In this document: positions 16,557-24,014 of the stretch, in pieces | How the letters are laid out: each line of letters starts with the position of its first letter | Position numbering within the stretch: the first letter of the stretch is position 1 | DNA from: PALSA-505 sp035308365 | GTDB taxonomy: Bacteria; Actinomycetota; Actinomycetes; Streptosporangiales; Streptosporangiaceae | Direction: 5' to 3' | Length of the DNA: 33,719 nt | Assembly: GCA_035308365.1 (NCBI GenBank) | Contig: DATGGU010000205.1 | Coordinates: 1-33,719, forward strand | Notes under the pieces: model-generated | What the model was told of the DNA's origin: nothing | What the model saw: the letters and a program-made list of their open reading frames with translations, nothing else | Databases searched by the model: none | Made by a program: the position numbers and the translations under genes

Positions 16557-17560
16557 CCAAACGCCTTCGTGAGAGTGCCGGCCGTGGCGACATGGCAGGC
16601 CGCCTGATGGTCAGGGAGAAGCTCCCGCAACGCGGGCGTGACATGGTCGCATTCATCGATCCGCAGCGGGCAGCGCCAGCGGAACCGGCAGCCGGGAGCC
16701 GGGTCGACGACCTTGGGCGGCTCACCCCGGTCGGTCTCGGCGCCGACGCTCAGCGGCGCCCGCGGGTCCGGCACCGCCGACAGCAGGAGCTGGGTGTAGG
16801 GGTGCCGCGGCTGGGCGAGCACGTCCTCCACCGGGCCGGACTCGGCGATCTGCCCGGCGTACATCACGATCAGCCGGTCGGCGACGTACCGGGCGCTGGC
16901 TATGTCGTGGGTGATGTAGAGGACGGACACGCCCTGGTCGTCCCGCAGGCCGGCCATCAGGTTGAGCAGGCCGATCCGGATCGACACGTCCAGCATGGAC
17001 ACCGGCTCGTCGGCGACGATCAGCTTCGGCCGCAGGGCCAGCGCCTGGGCGAAGCCGAGCCGCTGCCGCTGGCCGCCGCTCAGCTCGAACGGGTAGCGGT
17101 GCAGCACCTCGGCGGCCGGGGTGAGCCCGACCGCGTCCAGCGCGCGGATCGCCTCCTGTTCCCGCTGCTGTGCGTTGAGTTCGGGCCGGTGCAGCTTGAG
17201 CGCGCGGATCAGCCCGTGCGAGGCGCGGTGCACGGGGTTCAGCGAGCTGAACGGGTCCTGGAACACCATGGGCACATCGCCCCGGTACTGCAGCAACTCC
17301 CGGCGTGACCTGATGGCCGACACCGGGCGGCCCTGGAAGTAGATCTCGCCGCTGGTCGGCTTGTAGATCTTGGCGAGCAGCCGGGCGATGGTGCTCTTGC
17401 CGCTGCCGCTCTCGCCGGCCAGCGCGACGATCTCGCGGGAGCCGATGGTCAGGTTCACGTCGTCGACCGCGTGCAGGATGCGCCGGGACAGCGCATTGCC
17501 GATCTTGAAATGCCTGCTCAGCGCCTCGGTCCGGAGCAGCGGCCCGGAAAGCTCAGCCAC
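16553..17560 (-). CDS. ABC transporter ATP-binding protein, DppF/OppF type
   Basis: Second ATPase of a Dpp/Opp-class importer, 335 residues. Walker A is GESGSGKST, the Q-loop VFQDPFSSLNP, the signature LSGGQRQRLGFAQAL, Walker B LIVADEP and the switch His lies in YITHDI. The C-terminal oligopeptide-transporter domain (PRHPYTQLLLSAVPDP, CRFRWRCPLRIDEC) holds the cysteine-rich end common in this group. It overlaps the preceding ATPase gene by eight bases and the GH4 start by four, so translation is coupled. It powers uptake of the substrate caught by the 20649 lipoprotein. Confidence 0.94.
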   Translation of the reverse strand: MAELSGPLLRTEALSRHFKIGNALSRRILHAVDDVNLTIGSREIVALAGESGSGKSTIARLLAKIYKPTSGEIYFQGRPVSAIRSRRELLQYRGDVPMVFQDPFSSLNPVHRASHGLIRALKLHRPELNAQQREQEAIRALDAVGLTPAAEVLHRYPFELSGGQRQRLGFAQALALRPKLIVADEPVSMLDVSIRIGLLNLMAGLRDDQGVSVLYITHDIASARYVADRLIVMYAGQIAESGPVEDVLAQPRHPYTQLLLSAVPDPRAPLSVGAETDRGEPPKVVDPAPGCRFRWRCPLRIDECDHVTPALRELLPDHQAACHVATAGTLTKAFG

Positions 17561-18590
17561 GGTCAGCCTCCTTGCGCTCTGCCTCGGTGTACAGCAGGCA
17601 GCGCACCTTCGCGTCCCGCACCTGGTACAGGTCTGGCTCGGTGTCCCGGCAGAGGTCCATCACGCGCGGGCAGCGCGGCGCGAACCAGCAGCCATGCTGT
17701 GGCTGGGACAGGTCCGGTGGCCTGCCCGGGATACCGGTCAGCGGCACCCGCTCGCCCCTGATCGAGGGGAAGGCTTCGAGCAGTCCAACGCTGTAGGGGT
17801 GGCGCGGGGTGTCGAAGACCTCCCGGGTGCTGCCGTACTCGGCGACCTGGCCGGCGTACATCACCATGAGCCGCTCGGAGAAGTGGCTGACCAGCGACAT
17901 GTCGTGGGTGACGAAGACGACCGCGAAGTGCAGTTCCTCCTGGAGCTTCTTGATGTGCACCATGAGCGAGCGCTGCGCGACCACGTCGAGCGCGGAGGTG
18001 GGCTCGTCCATGATCACCAGCTCCGGGGTGAACAGCAGCGCCATCGCGATCATGGAACGCTGGCGCATCCCGCCGGAGAGCTGGTGCGGGTAGCTGCCCA
18101 GGTGCACCGGGTCGATCCCGACCATCTGCAGCACCTCGGCCGACCGCGCGGCGATTTCCTCCTTCGAGGTCACCCCGTGTGCCTTCATCGCGTCCTTGAA
18201 CTGGGCGCCGATCGACGTGACCGGGTTGAGCGCGTTCATCGCGCTCTGCATTACGACCGACAGATCCCGCCAGCGGACCGGAGCCAGCTCCTTGTCGGTC
18301 ATCGCCACCATGTTCGTGCCCTTGAAGGCCACGCTGCCGTTGGTGATTGCGGCCGGCGGCGCGAGCAACCGGGCGATGGCGAACAGCAGGGTCGACTTGC
18401 CGCAGCCCGACTCGCCCACGATGCCGAGGAACTCGCCCGGGTACAGATCGAAGCTCACCCGGTCCACGGCCGCGACGGCACCGCTGTCCATGGCGTACTC
18501 GACCGACAGATCGCGCACCGTGAGGATGGCCCCCGCGGCGGGGCCGTAATCCTTCGGATCAGCGCCGGCGTCAGCGCGCACGCTTGCCAC
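17553..18590 (-). CDS. ABC transporter ATP-binding protein, DppD/OppD type
   Basis: First ATPase of the importer, 345 residues. Walker A GESGCGKST, Q-loop VMQSAMNALNPV, signature LSGGMRQRSMIAMAL, Walker B LVIMDEPTSALD and FVTHDMSLV are all intact. The C-terminal region has RHPYSVGLLEAFP and the cysteine cluster CWFAPRCPRVMDLC typical of OppD/DppD proteins. The GTG at 18590 has AAGGAGG four to five bases ahead; this lies inside the end of the permease gene, which overlaps by 20 bases. Together with the DppF-type protein it forms the ATPase dimer. Confidence 0.94.
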   Translation of the reverse strand: MASVRADAGADPKDYGPAAGAILTVRDLSVEYAMDSGAVAAVDRVSFDLYPGEFLGIVGESGCGKSTLLFAIARLLAPPAAITNGSVAFKGTNMVAMTDKELAPVRWRDLSVVMQSAMNALNPVTSIGAQFKDAMKAHGVTSKEEIAARSAEVLQMVGIDPVHLGSYPHQLSGGMRQRSMIAMALLFTPELVIMDEPTSALDVVAQRSLMVHIKKLQEELHFAVVFVTHDMSLVSHFSERLMVMYAGQVAEYGSTREVFDTPRHPYSVGLLEAFPSIRGERVPLTGIPGRPPDLSQPQHGCWFAPRCPRVMDLCRDTEPDLYQVRDAKVRCLLYTEAERKEADRG

Positions 18591-19527
18591 GGTTCCTCCT
18601 TACCGGTCGCAGTGCCGGATTGCCGACCTCGTCGAAGGCATAGTTGAGCAGGGCGAACGCGGCTCCAAGAGCGGCAATGCAGAACCCGGGCGCGATCGCC
18701 CACATGGGCTGGCCGGTCTGCAGCGCCGCCTCGTTCTGCGCCCAGTAGAGCATCGTGCCCCAGCTCTGCGCGTTCGGGTCACCCAGGCCGATGAACTGCA
18801 GGCTGGACGCGAACAGCACCGCATACAGCGCGTTGGTCAGGAAGCTGGCTACGATCAGCGAGGTCATCGTTGGGATCAGCTCGACCACGATGATGTAGAA
18901 CCTGCGCTCGCCGCGTACCCTGGCCGCCTCGAGGAAGTCCCTGGAGCGCAGCGACAGCGCCTGCGACCGGAGCTGGCGCGCGGTGTAGGACCAGCTCGTG
19001 GCCGTGATGACCACGATGAGCACCAGGGTGCTGGCACCGTGCGCATAGGCGGTGATCACGATGAGCAACGGGAACAGCGGGATCACCAGCAGGATGTCGG
19101 TGATCACACCGAGCGTGCCGTCCCAGGCGCCGCCGAGGTAGGCGGCGGCGACGCCGATGATGACCGCTATCGCCGTCGTGGCCAGCCCGACCACGAACGC
19201 GATGATCAGCACGTCTCTGGTGCCGTACACCACCTGCGCCCACATGTCCTGGCCGAACGAGGTCGTGCCGAGCAGGTGCGATGTGGACAGGCCGAGCCGC
19301 GGCTTGTAGATGTCGGCGCCCGGGTTGTCCTTGGCGATGACGCCGGGGAAGATCGAGACCAGGATGAAGATGCCGAGCATGATCGTGCCGGCGGCGGCCT
19401 TGCGGTTCGAGCGCACCGCACGGGTCAGCCGGGCAAGCGCGTGCGTGGCCGGGCGCTTGGCCGGCCCGGTGACGCCAGGCCGGACGGGCTCGCCGACGGT
19501 CGTGACGCCGGATAGGGGCATGGACAT
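18571..19527 (-). CDS. ABC transporter permease, DppC type
   Basis: Integral membrane subunit, 318 residues, with a cytoplasmic N-terminus of about 45 residues, six predicted helices and the usual extracytoplasmic segment between helices 1 and 2 (LGLSTSHLLGTTSFGQDMW). The coupling loop that contacts the ATPases is visible as LRSRDFLEAARVRGERRFY. Pairs with the DppB-type permease encoded two bases upstream. Substrate cannot be read from it. Confidence 0.93.
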   Translation of the reverse strand: MSMPLSGVTTVGEPVRPGVTGPAKRPATHALARLTRAVRSNRKAAAGTIMLGIFILVSIFPGVIAKDNPGADIYKPRLGLSTSHLLGTTSFGQDMWAQVVYGTRDVLIIAFVVGLATTAIAVIIGVAAAYLGGAWDGTLGVITDILLVIPLFPLLIVITAYAHGASTLVLIVVITATSWSYTARQLRSQALSLRSRDFLEAARVRGERRFYIIVVELIPTMTSLIVASFLTNALYAVLFASSLQFIGLGDPNAQSWGTMLYWAQNEAALQTGQPMWAIAPGFCIAALGAAFALLNYAFDEVGNPALRPVRRNRGKRAR

Positions 19528-19529
19528 GG

Positions 19530-20516
19530 CTATCCCGCCGTCCTGGTCCGGGGATCGAGCAGGGCTGTAGCGACGTCGGCGACGAGGATGGCCAGCAGCA
19601 CGGCCACGGTGATGAGCAGGAACAGAGCCTGCATCAGCGGGTAGTCCTCACCCTGCACGGCCTGCAGCAGCATAAACCCCACCCCGGGGTAGTTGAACAC
19701 GTACTCAATCAGGATCGCACCGCTGACCACGAAGCCGAGCGACATCGCGAAGCCGGTGAGGTTGGGCAGGATCGCGTTGCGGGCCGCGTAGTCGACCATG
19801 ATGCGCCGGCCGGGCAGGCCCTTGGCACGGGCCATCCGCACGTAGTCCTCGGCCAGCGTGGTGATCATCGTGTTGCGCATGGTCAGAATCCAGGTGCCGA
19901 TCGTGGTGATCAGCAGCGAGAACGCCGGGAGCACGGCGTGCTGGAGCACGTCCCCGATATAGCCCAGCGACAAGCCAGGGGTGTCCGAGGTGACATTGAA
20001 GCCGCCCTGCTCGGGCAGCCAGTGCAAGGTGAGCGCGAAGATCAGCACCAGCACCATGCCCACCCAGAAGTACGGGATCGCGGAGGTGACCACGAACACC
20101 GGTGGCATGATGCTGTCCAGCCGGCCGCCACGGCGCCAGGCGGCGACGACGCCGAGCCCGGTGCCGAGCAGGAAGGCCAGGATGGTGGTGATGCCAACCA
20201 GGCCGACCGTCCACCAGATCGCGCCGCCGATGACCGAGGTGACGGTCTGGGGATACTGGGAGAGCGAGGTGCCGAAGTTGAAGGTCGCCACCTGGTGCAG
20301 GTAGCTGAAGTACTGCGAGATCAGGCCCTGGTGGGCGTTGACCCCGAACAGGATCTCCAGGGCGTGCAGTGCGTTGGGCCCGAGTTCCCCGTGGAACTTG
20401 GACATCATCGCTAGTGCCGGGTTGCCCGGCATCATCCGCGGCAGCAGGAAATTGAGCGTCAAGGCGGCCCACAGCGTGAGCACGAAGAAGCCGAGACGGC
20501 GCAGCGCGTATCTCAA
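19530..20516 (-). CDS. ABC transporter permease, DppB type
   Basis: Integral membrane subunit, 328 residues. It opens with MRYALRRLGFFVLTLWAAL (first helix) and LPRMMPGNPALAM, the DppB/OppB hallmark, and contains the coupling loop EDYVRMARAKGLPGRRIMV followed by NAILPNLTGFAMSLGF. The gene lies 132 bp after the solute-binding protein, and that gap includes a 12-bp hairpin. With the DppC-type protein it forms the channel of the importer. Confidence 0.94.
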   Translation of the reverse strand: MRYALRRLGFFVLTLWAALTLNFLLPRMMPGNPALAMMSKFHGELGPNALHALEILFGVNAHQGLISQYFSYLHQVATFNFGTSLSQYPQTVTSVIGGAIWWTVGLVGITTILAFLLGTGLGVVAAWRRGGRLDSIMPPVFVVTSAIPYFWVGMVLVLIFALTLHWLPEQGGFNVTSDTPGLSLGYIGDVLQHAVLPAFSLLITTIGTWILTMRNTMITTLAEDYVRMARAKGLPGRRIMVDYAARNAILPNLTGFAMSLGFVVSGAILIEYVFNYPGVGFMLLQAVQGEDYPLMQALFLLITVAVLLAILVADVATALLDPRTRTAG

Positions 20517-20610
20517 GCTCTTCCCCTAGTGGTCATGTCGGCCCCTCCAAGGCCCCGAATGGTCGGCTCGGCATCGTTGCCTCACGCAGGCTGCGAGCGT
20601 CCGGCCCGGC

Positions 20611-20641
20611 GCGTGCCCGGGGAAGGAAGCCCCGGGCACGC
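20611..20641 (-). terminator. 12-bp perfect hairpin between solute-binding-protein and permease genes
   Basis: GCGTGCCCGGGG (20611-20622) and its complement (20630-20641) enclose a 7-base loop. It begins seven bases after the TGA of the binding-protein gene and is not followed by a T tract. Its position inside an operon suggests partial termination or protection of the upstream message, giving more binding protein than permease. Compare the hairpin at 172-216. Confidence 0.7.
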
Positions 20642-20648
20642 ACCGAGG

Positions 20649-22349
20649 TCAGGACGACTTGAGGTGCAGGAGCACCTGCTCCATGTCCGGGTAGGCGTAG
20701 GCCGCCGGCTGTGCGTACGGGTTGCTCTGGGTAGGCCAGCCGGTCAGCGACTGGGTGTCGTACTGGTACCAGTCCACGGCCTCGACCACCGGGATGACCG
20801 GCACCTGGCTCAGCATGACCTGCTCAAGCTGGTTGACGATCGAGTGCTGGGCCGTGGCGCTGGTGGTGCTCGCGTACTGGTGCAGCAGGTTGTCGGTGGC
20901 TGGGTTGTTGTAACGCTCGTAGTTGCTGGCGGCCGTCTGCCCGACCGGGGCCGTCTGGGCCGAGTTCAGCCAGTCATTCAGCTCGTAGTACGGGGCCGGG
21001 CCGAACGTCTGCTGGTCGTAGTAGGCGAGCTGGAACTTGCCCGTGTAGACGTCGGTGTCGAAGTCCGTGCTGGACAGGTTGTCCGGCGTGACCTGGATTC
21101 CGACCGCCTTCAGCTCCTGGGTGATGACCTGCATGGAGGCCACCCAGTCGGAGAAGTCGCCGATGTTGATGACGGTGAAGTTGAGCTGCTTGCCGGCCGA
21201 GTTGACCATGATGCCGTTCGAGCCCATGTGGTAGCCGGCCTGCTGCAGCAGTTGCCTGGCCTTCGCCGGGTTGTAGGCGTAGTTCTGGTACTGGGCGGCC
21301 GCCGAGCTGTCCAGCCAGCTCGAGAACGTCGGCGTGACGATGCCGGTCTGGTTGGACGGCGGCTCGTACCCGGACTCACCGATCTGCGAGACCCGGGTGC
21401 GGTCGATCGCGTACGACATGGCCTGCCGGACCTTGACGTTGGCCAGCAGCGGGTTCGTCAGGTTCGGGATCAGCGTCACGTTCACCGTCGGCGGGAACCA
21501 GTAGTGGAAGGAGCTGCTCTTGGCCAGGTAGAACGCCTGGATGCCGGGGATGTACTGGGATCCCCACTGCGCCTGGCCGGTGGACAGTTCGTCGTTGGCG
21601 GTGTTGTTGCTGGTGAACGCCGGGTACTCCACCTTGGCGATGTGTGGCAAGCCGGGCTGCCAGTAGTGCGGGTTGGCCGTGTAGGTGATGTTGGTCTTGG
21701 TGCACGGGTTGACCTTGTAGGGACCGGTGCCCACCGGGTTGGGGTCCGCGAACGCGGCCGGGTTGCTGATCTTCGACCAGATGTGCTGGGGCAGGATCGG
21801 GGTCTGGTCGGCTATGTAGTAGAACTCCGGCACCGCCGCGTTCTTGAAGGTCATGGTGACCTGGTCGGACCCGGTCTGGCTGACGCTGGACAGCGCCGAC
21901 CACACACCGCTGAGGTCCAGCGCCGGGACCCTCTTCAGCAGGTCGAACGTGTACACCACGTCGGCCGGGGTCATCGGCGTGCCGTCGTTGAACTTGACGC
22001 CCTTGCGGATGTTGAACGTGAGCGTCTTGTTGCCCGCTCCCCATGTCCAGGAGGTCGCCAGCATGGGGGTGGTCTTGCCGTTCTGCAACGGGTTGACGTA
22101 GACGAGCGGCTCATAGACGAAGCCGACGGACAGGAAGGCGACCGAGCCGTTGTACGGATTGAATCCGCAGGTCCACAGGGCCCCGGCCTCATTGGAGATG
22201 GTCACCACGCCGTTGGTCCCACCGGAGGCGTTGTTCTTGCTGCCGGGGGAGTTGGAGCTGCAGGCGGCCGCGAGCAGGCTGGCCGCCACGGCGACGCCGA
22301 ATATGCCCAGGCGCCGTCTCTTGCGGAAAAGTCTCATGCCGTGTCCCAT
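20649..22349 (-). CDS. ABC transporter solute-binding lipoprotein, family 5 (proposed amino-sugar oligosaccharide binder)
   Basis: Extracytoplasmic lipoprotein of the SBP_bac_5 class, 566 residues. A basic start (RLFRKRRR), hydrophobic core and lipobox LAAAC (Cys30) precede a Ser/Asn/Gly linker. Family blocks include FNIRKGVKFNDGTPMTPADVVYTF and VRQAMSYAIDRTRV. Its operon carries sugar kinases and a GH4 enzyme, so it probably binds an oligosaccharide rather than a peptide; Opp-class binders for chitooligosaccharides (Vibrio) and beta-glucans (Thermotoga) are known. The ATG at 22349 lies five bases after the ROK kinase stop; ATG at 22337 is an alternative. It resembles the 228-2039 protein in class only. 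Confidence 0.92.
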   Translation of the reverse strand: MGHGMRLFRKRRRLGIFGVAVAASLLAAACSSNSPGSKNNASGGTNGVVTISNEAGALWTCGFNPYNGSVAFLSVGFVYEPLVYVNPLQNGKTTPMLATSWTWGAGNKTLTFNIRKGVKFNDGTPMTPADVVYTFDLLKRVPALDLSGVWSALSSVSQTGSDQVTMTFKNAAVPEFYYIADQTPILPQHIWSKISNPAAFADPNPVGTGPYKVNPCTKTNITYTANPHYWQPGLPHIAKVEYPAFTSNNTANDELSTGQAQWGSQYIPGIQAFYLAKSSSFHYWFPPTVNVTLIPNLTNPLLANVKVRQAMSYAIDRTRVSQIGESGYEPPSNQTGIVTPTFSSWLDSSAAAQYQNYAYNPAKARQLLQQAGYHMGSNGIMVNSAGKQLNFTVINIGDFSDWVASMQVITQELKAVGIQVTPDNLSSTDFDTDVYTGKFQLAYYDQQTFGPAPYYELNDWLNSAQTAPVGQTAASNYERYNNPATDNLLHQYASTTSATAQHSIVNQLEQVMLSQVPVIPVVEAVDWYQYDTQSLTGWPTQSNPYAQPAAYAYPDMEQVLLHLKSS

Positions 22350-22354
22350 GCCTC

Positions 22355-23359
22355 TTAGTCCTTTGTTTTGTGTGCGTTGTTCAGGGCCGGCTCGGGCGCG
22401 GCCTTGCCGTCCCCGGGCTGAGCCAGATGCGCCGTCACGGTACCGAGCCGGTCCTGCGCTGCCTCAACGGCAAGTGCGACCGCGCCGATGAGGGGCGCAT
22501 CGAAAGGGAATGCGGCCAGAACGAGCTCGGGCGGAAAGGGTACTCCTGCGGACAGAGCCCGTTCCAGGCCGGGCCGCAGGCGGTCCCATGAGCCGGTCAT
22601 GCCACCGCCCACCGCGATCCGCACCGGGTCGATGCTGATGGCTAGGTTAACGAGGTGAAAGGAGAGTTCTGCGACGAACTCGTCGATTACGTCGCCCAGC
22701 GTCTTGTTTTCCGCGCTGGCCTCGAACACCTCCGCGGCGGTGAGGTCGCGGGCCGAGCCGACGGCGCTGGTCCCGCGCTTGGCGAGCGCCCTGGCGCTGA
22801 CCATCCACTCCAGCGGAACCCGGTGATCCAGGGCGAGCCCGGCGTCGTCGACGGCCCGCAGGTTGTAGCCGATCTCGCCGGCCGCACCGTGCCGGCCGAG
22901 CAGCACGTTGCCTCCGGTGATGATCGCGGCGGACAGGCCGGTGCCGAGGTTCAGGTAGATGGCTGGATCGCAGCCAACCAGGGCGCCCCAGGTGGCTTCG
23001 GCGCTGGCCGCGGCCTTCGCGTCGGTAGCCATCCGGACGACGGCGCCGGGAAAGGCTGCCCGCAGTTCGCGGCCGAAGGCCAGATCGTCCCAGCCCGGGA
23101 TGGCCGGGGCGAGCTCGACGCGGTCCTCGAACGGTATGCCGAACGTGGACACCCCGACCGCCACGAGTGGACGGCCGTCCGCGCCGTCAAGGAGTTCTCT
23201 GGCGGCGCGGACACCACGGTCGAAGGCCGCCCGCGCGCCAAACTCACCCGCACTGTCCACCGTGGCAGTGGCGAGCCTGCGGCCGCTGGGATCCGCCAGG
23301 GCAACGGCGATTTTGGTGCCGCCGAAGTCGATCCCGAGCAGGACAGGGGGAGTGCTCAT
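22355..23359 (-). CDS. ROK family sugar kinase
   Basis: Cytoplasmic hexose-type kinase, 334 residues, first gene of the transporter operon. LGIDFGGTKIAVAL (residues 8-21) is the ATP phosphate loop, VGVSTFGIPFE and LNLGTGLSAAIITGGN follow, and RHGAAGEIGYN is the ROK signature region. Two features are atypical: the His normally found after GEIG is Tyr, and the zinc motif CxCGxxGCxE is absent, replaced by LDHRVPLEWMVSARAL. It still has the nucleotide loops, so a kinase acting on imported sugars or disaccharides is likely. GGAGG lies about ten bases upstream of the ATG. A ROK-type operator stands 26 bases before the start. The charged, Ala/Pro-rich tail is not part of the fold. Confidence 0.9.
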   Translation of the reverse strand: MSTPPVLLGIDFGGTKIAVALADPSGRRLATATVDSAGEFGARAAFDRGVRAARELLDGADGRPLVAVGVSTFGIPFEDRVELAPAIPGWDDLAFGRELRAAFPGAVVRMATDAKAAASAEATWGALVGCDPAIYLNLGTGLSAAIITGGNVLLGRHGAAGEIGYNLRAVDDAGLALDHRVPLEWMVSARALAKRGTSAVGSARDLTAAEVFEASAENKTLGDVIDEFVAELSFHLVNLAISIDPVRIAVGGGMTGSWDRLRPGLERALSAGVPFPPELVLAAFPFDAPLIGAVALAVEAAQDRLGTVTAHLAQPGDGKAAPEPALNNAHKTKD

Positions 23360-23385
23360 GCTGTGGTGATTCCTCCGCTAATAAG

Positions 23386-23410
23386 ATAGTTAGGACAGTA
23401 TCCAAACTAT
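23386..23410. promoter_or_regulatory. Operator 1 (ROK repressor site) before the kinase-transporter operon
   Basis: A 25-bp inverted repeat: left arm ATAGTTAGGA, five-base spacer CAGTA, right arm TCCAAACTAT (nine of ten bases complementary). It lies 26 bases upstream of the ROK kinase start, where a bound repressor would block transcription. It matches operators at 23929 and 33510. The form resembles published sites of actinobacterial ROK regulators of the CsnR type (TTAGGAA...TTCCTAA), recalled from knowledge of the family. Confidence 0.82.
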
Positions 23411-23534
23411 TTGTCGCCGACAAGGTTTCCGCTGGTCGGCGAGTTCTGACGAGGCCCTCGCCAGGACCAGGAGACCTTGTCGCCGCAACGTGCCATGACC
23501 GCACAGATTTATTACCGAAGTTTTCCCGTAGGGT

Positions 23535-23817
23535 GTGGTTCCGGCACAGGAAGCACCGTTCAGCGTCAGCCGGGGCCGGCCGGGCACCGTTCGTGTTCGT
23601 GTGATTCCGGCGCAGGAAGCACCGTTCAGCGGCCAGCCGGGCCGGCGGGGCACCGCTCGCGTGGTTCCGGCGCAGGAAGCACCGTCCGGTCTCGGGCTCG
23701 ATCCGGCGCCGGACGGGTGACCGTGTGTGGTTCCGGCGCAGGAAGCACCGTTCAGCGTCAGCCGGGGCCCGCGGGGCACCGTTCGTGTTCGTGTGGTTCC
23801 AGCGCAGGAAGGACCGT
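23535..23817. repeat. 60/66-bp tandem repeat, five copies, between two operators
   Basis: A 25-bp core beginning GTGGTTCCGGCGCAGGAAG starts at 23535, 23601, 23661, 23727 and 23793, giving periods of 66, 60, 66 and 66 bp. The sequences between cores are also related (TTCAGCGTCAGCCGGGGC and GGGGCACCGTTCGTGTTC), so this is a minisatellite and not a CRISPR array. All periods are multiples of three, so several frames stay open through it, but none has a convincing gene start. It fills most of the 655-bp gap between the ROK kinase and ROK regulator genes. Confidence 0.88.
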
Positions 23818-23928
23818 CCGCCCAGGCGCCGCCGGGGAACCCGGCAGCCAGGCCCATTGCTGGTGCTGCCGGGATCGCCGGGCGCATGGTGGAGCGGTGG
23901 GGCATGGATTAGTGGTCCTCCGTGTGAG

Positions 23929-23953
23929 ATAGTTAGGACAGTATCCTAACTAT
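23929..23953. promoter_or_regulatory. Operator 2 (ROK repressor site), perfect palindrome before the regulator gene
   Basis: Arms ATAGTTAGGA and TCCTAACTAT are perfectly complementary, separated by CAGTA. The site is 61 bases upstream of the ROK regulator start, which suggests autoregulation. It is the best copy of the motif in the window and shares arm and spacer with operator 1. Confidence 0.88.
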
Positions 23954-24014
23954 GTCTGCGGTACAAGGCGCGGATTGACTAATCCTCGTAACATCCTGGA
24001 GGGGGCGGGAGATC

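Noticed and set aside
1..22349. The two family 5 binding proteins as duplicates of one transporter
   Set aside because: They share only class-level features; lipobox, linkers and sequence differ, and only the second sits with sugar genes.
20529..22358. Long open frame of 609 codons on the plus strand
   Set aside because: It lies opposite the solute-binding lipoprotein gene, which has a lipobox and family motifs; antisense frames are common in high-GC DNA and this one has repetitive Arg/Val/Gly-rich composition.
23535..23817. Possible CRISPR array (25-bp repeats every 60-66 bp)
   Set aside because: The stretches between the cores resemble one another, the cores vary, and there are no cas genes; it is a tandem minisatellite.
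23390..23905. Repeat protein on the minus strand (GASCAGTT units) or plus strand (VPAQEAP units) in the 23.5-23.8 kb gap
   Set aside because: Frames stay open only because the period is a multiple of three; no ribosome binding site, and the frames would run through operator or promoter DNA.
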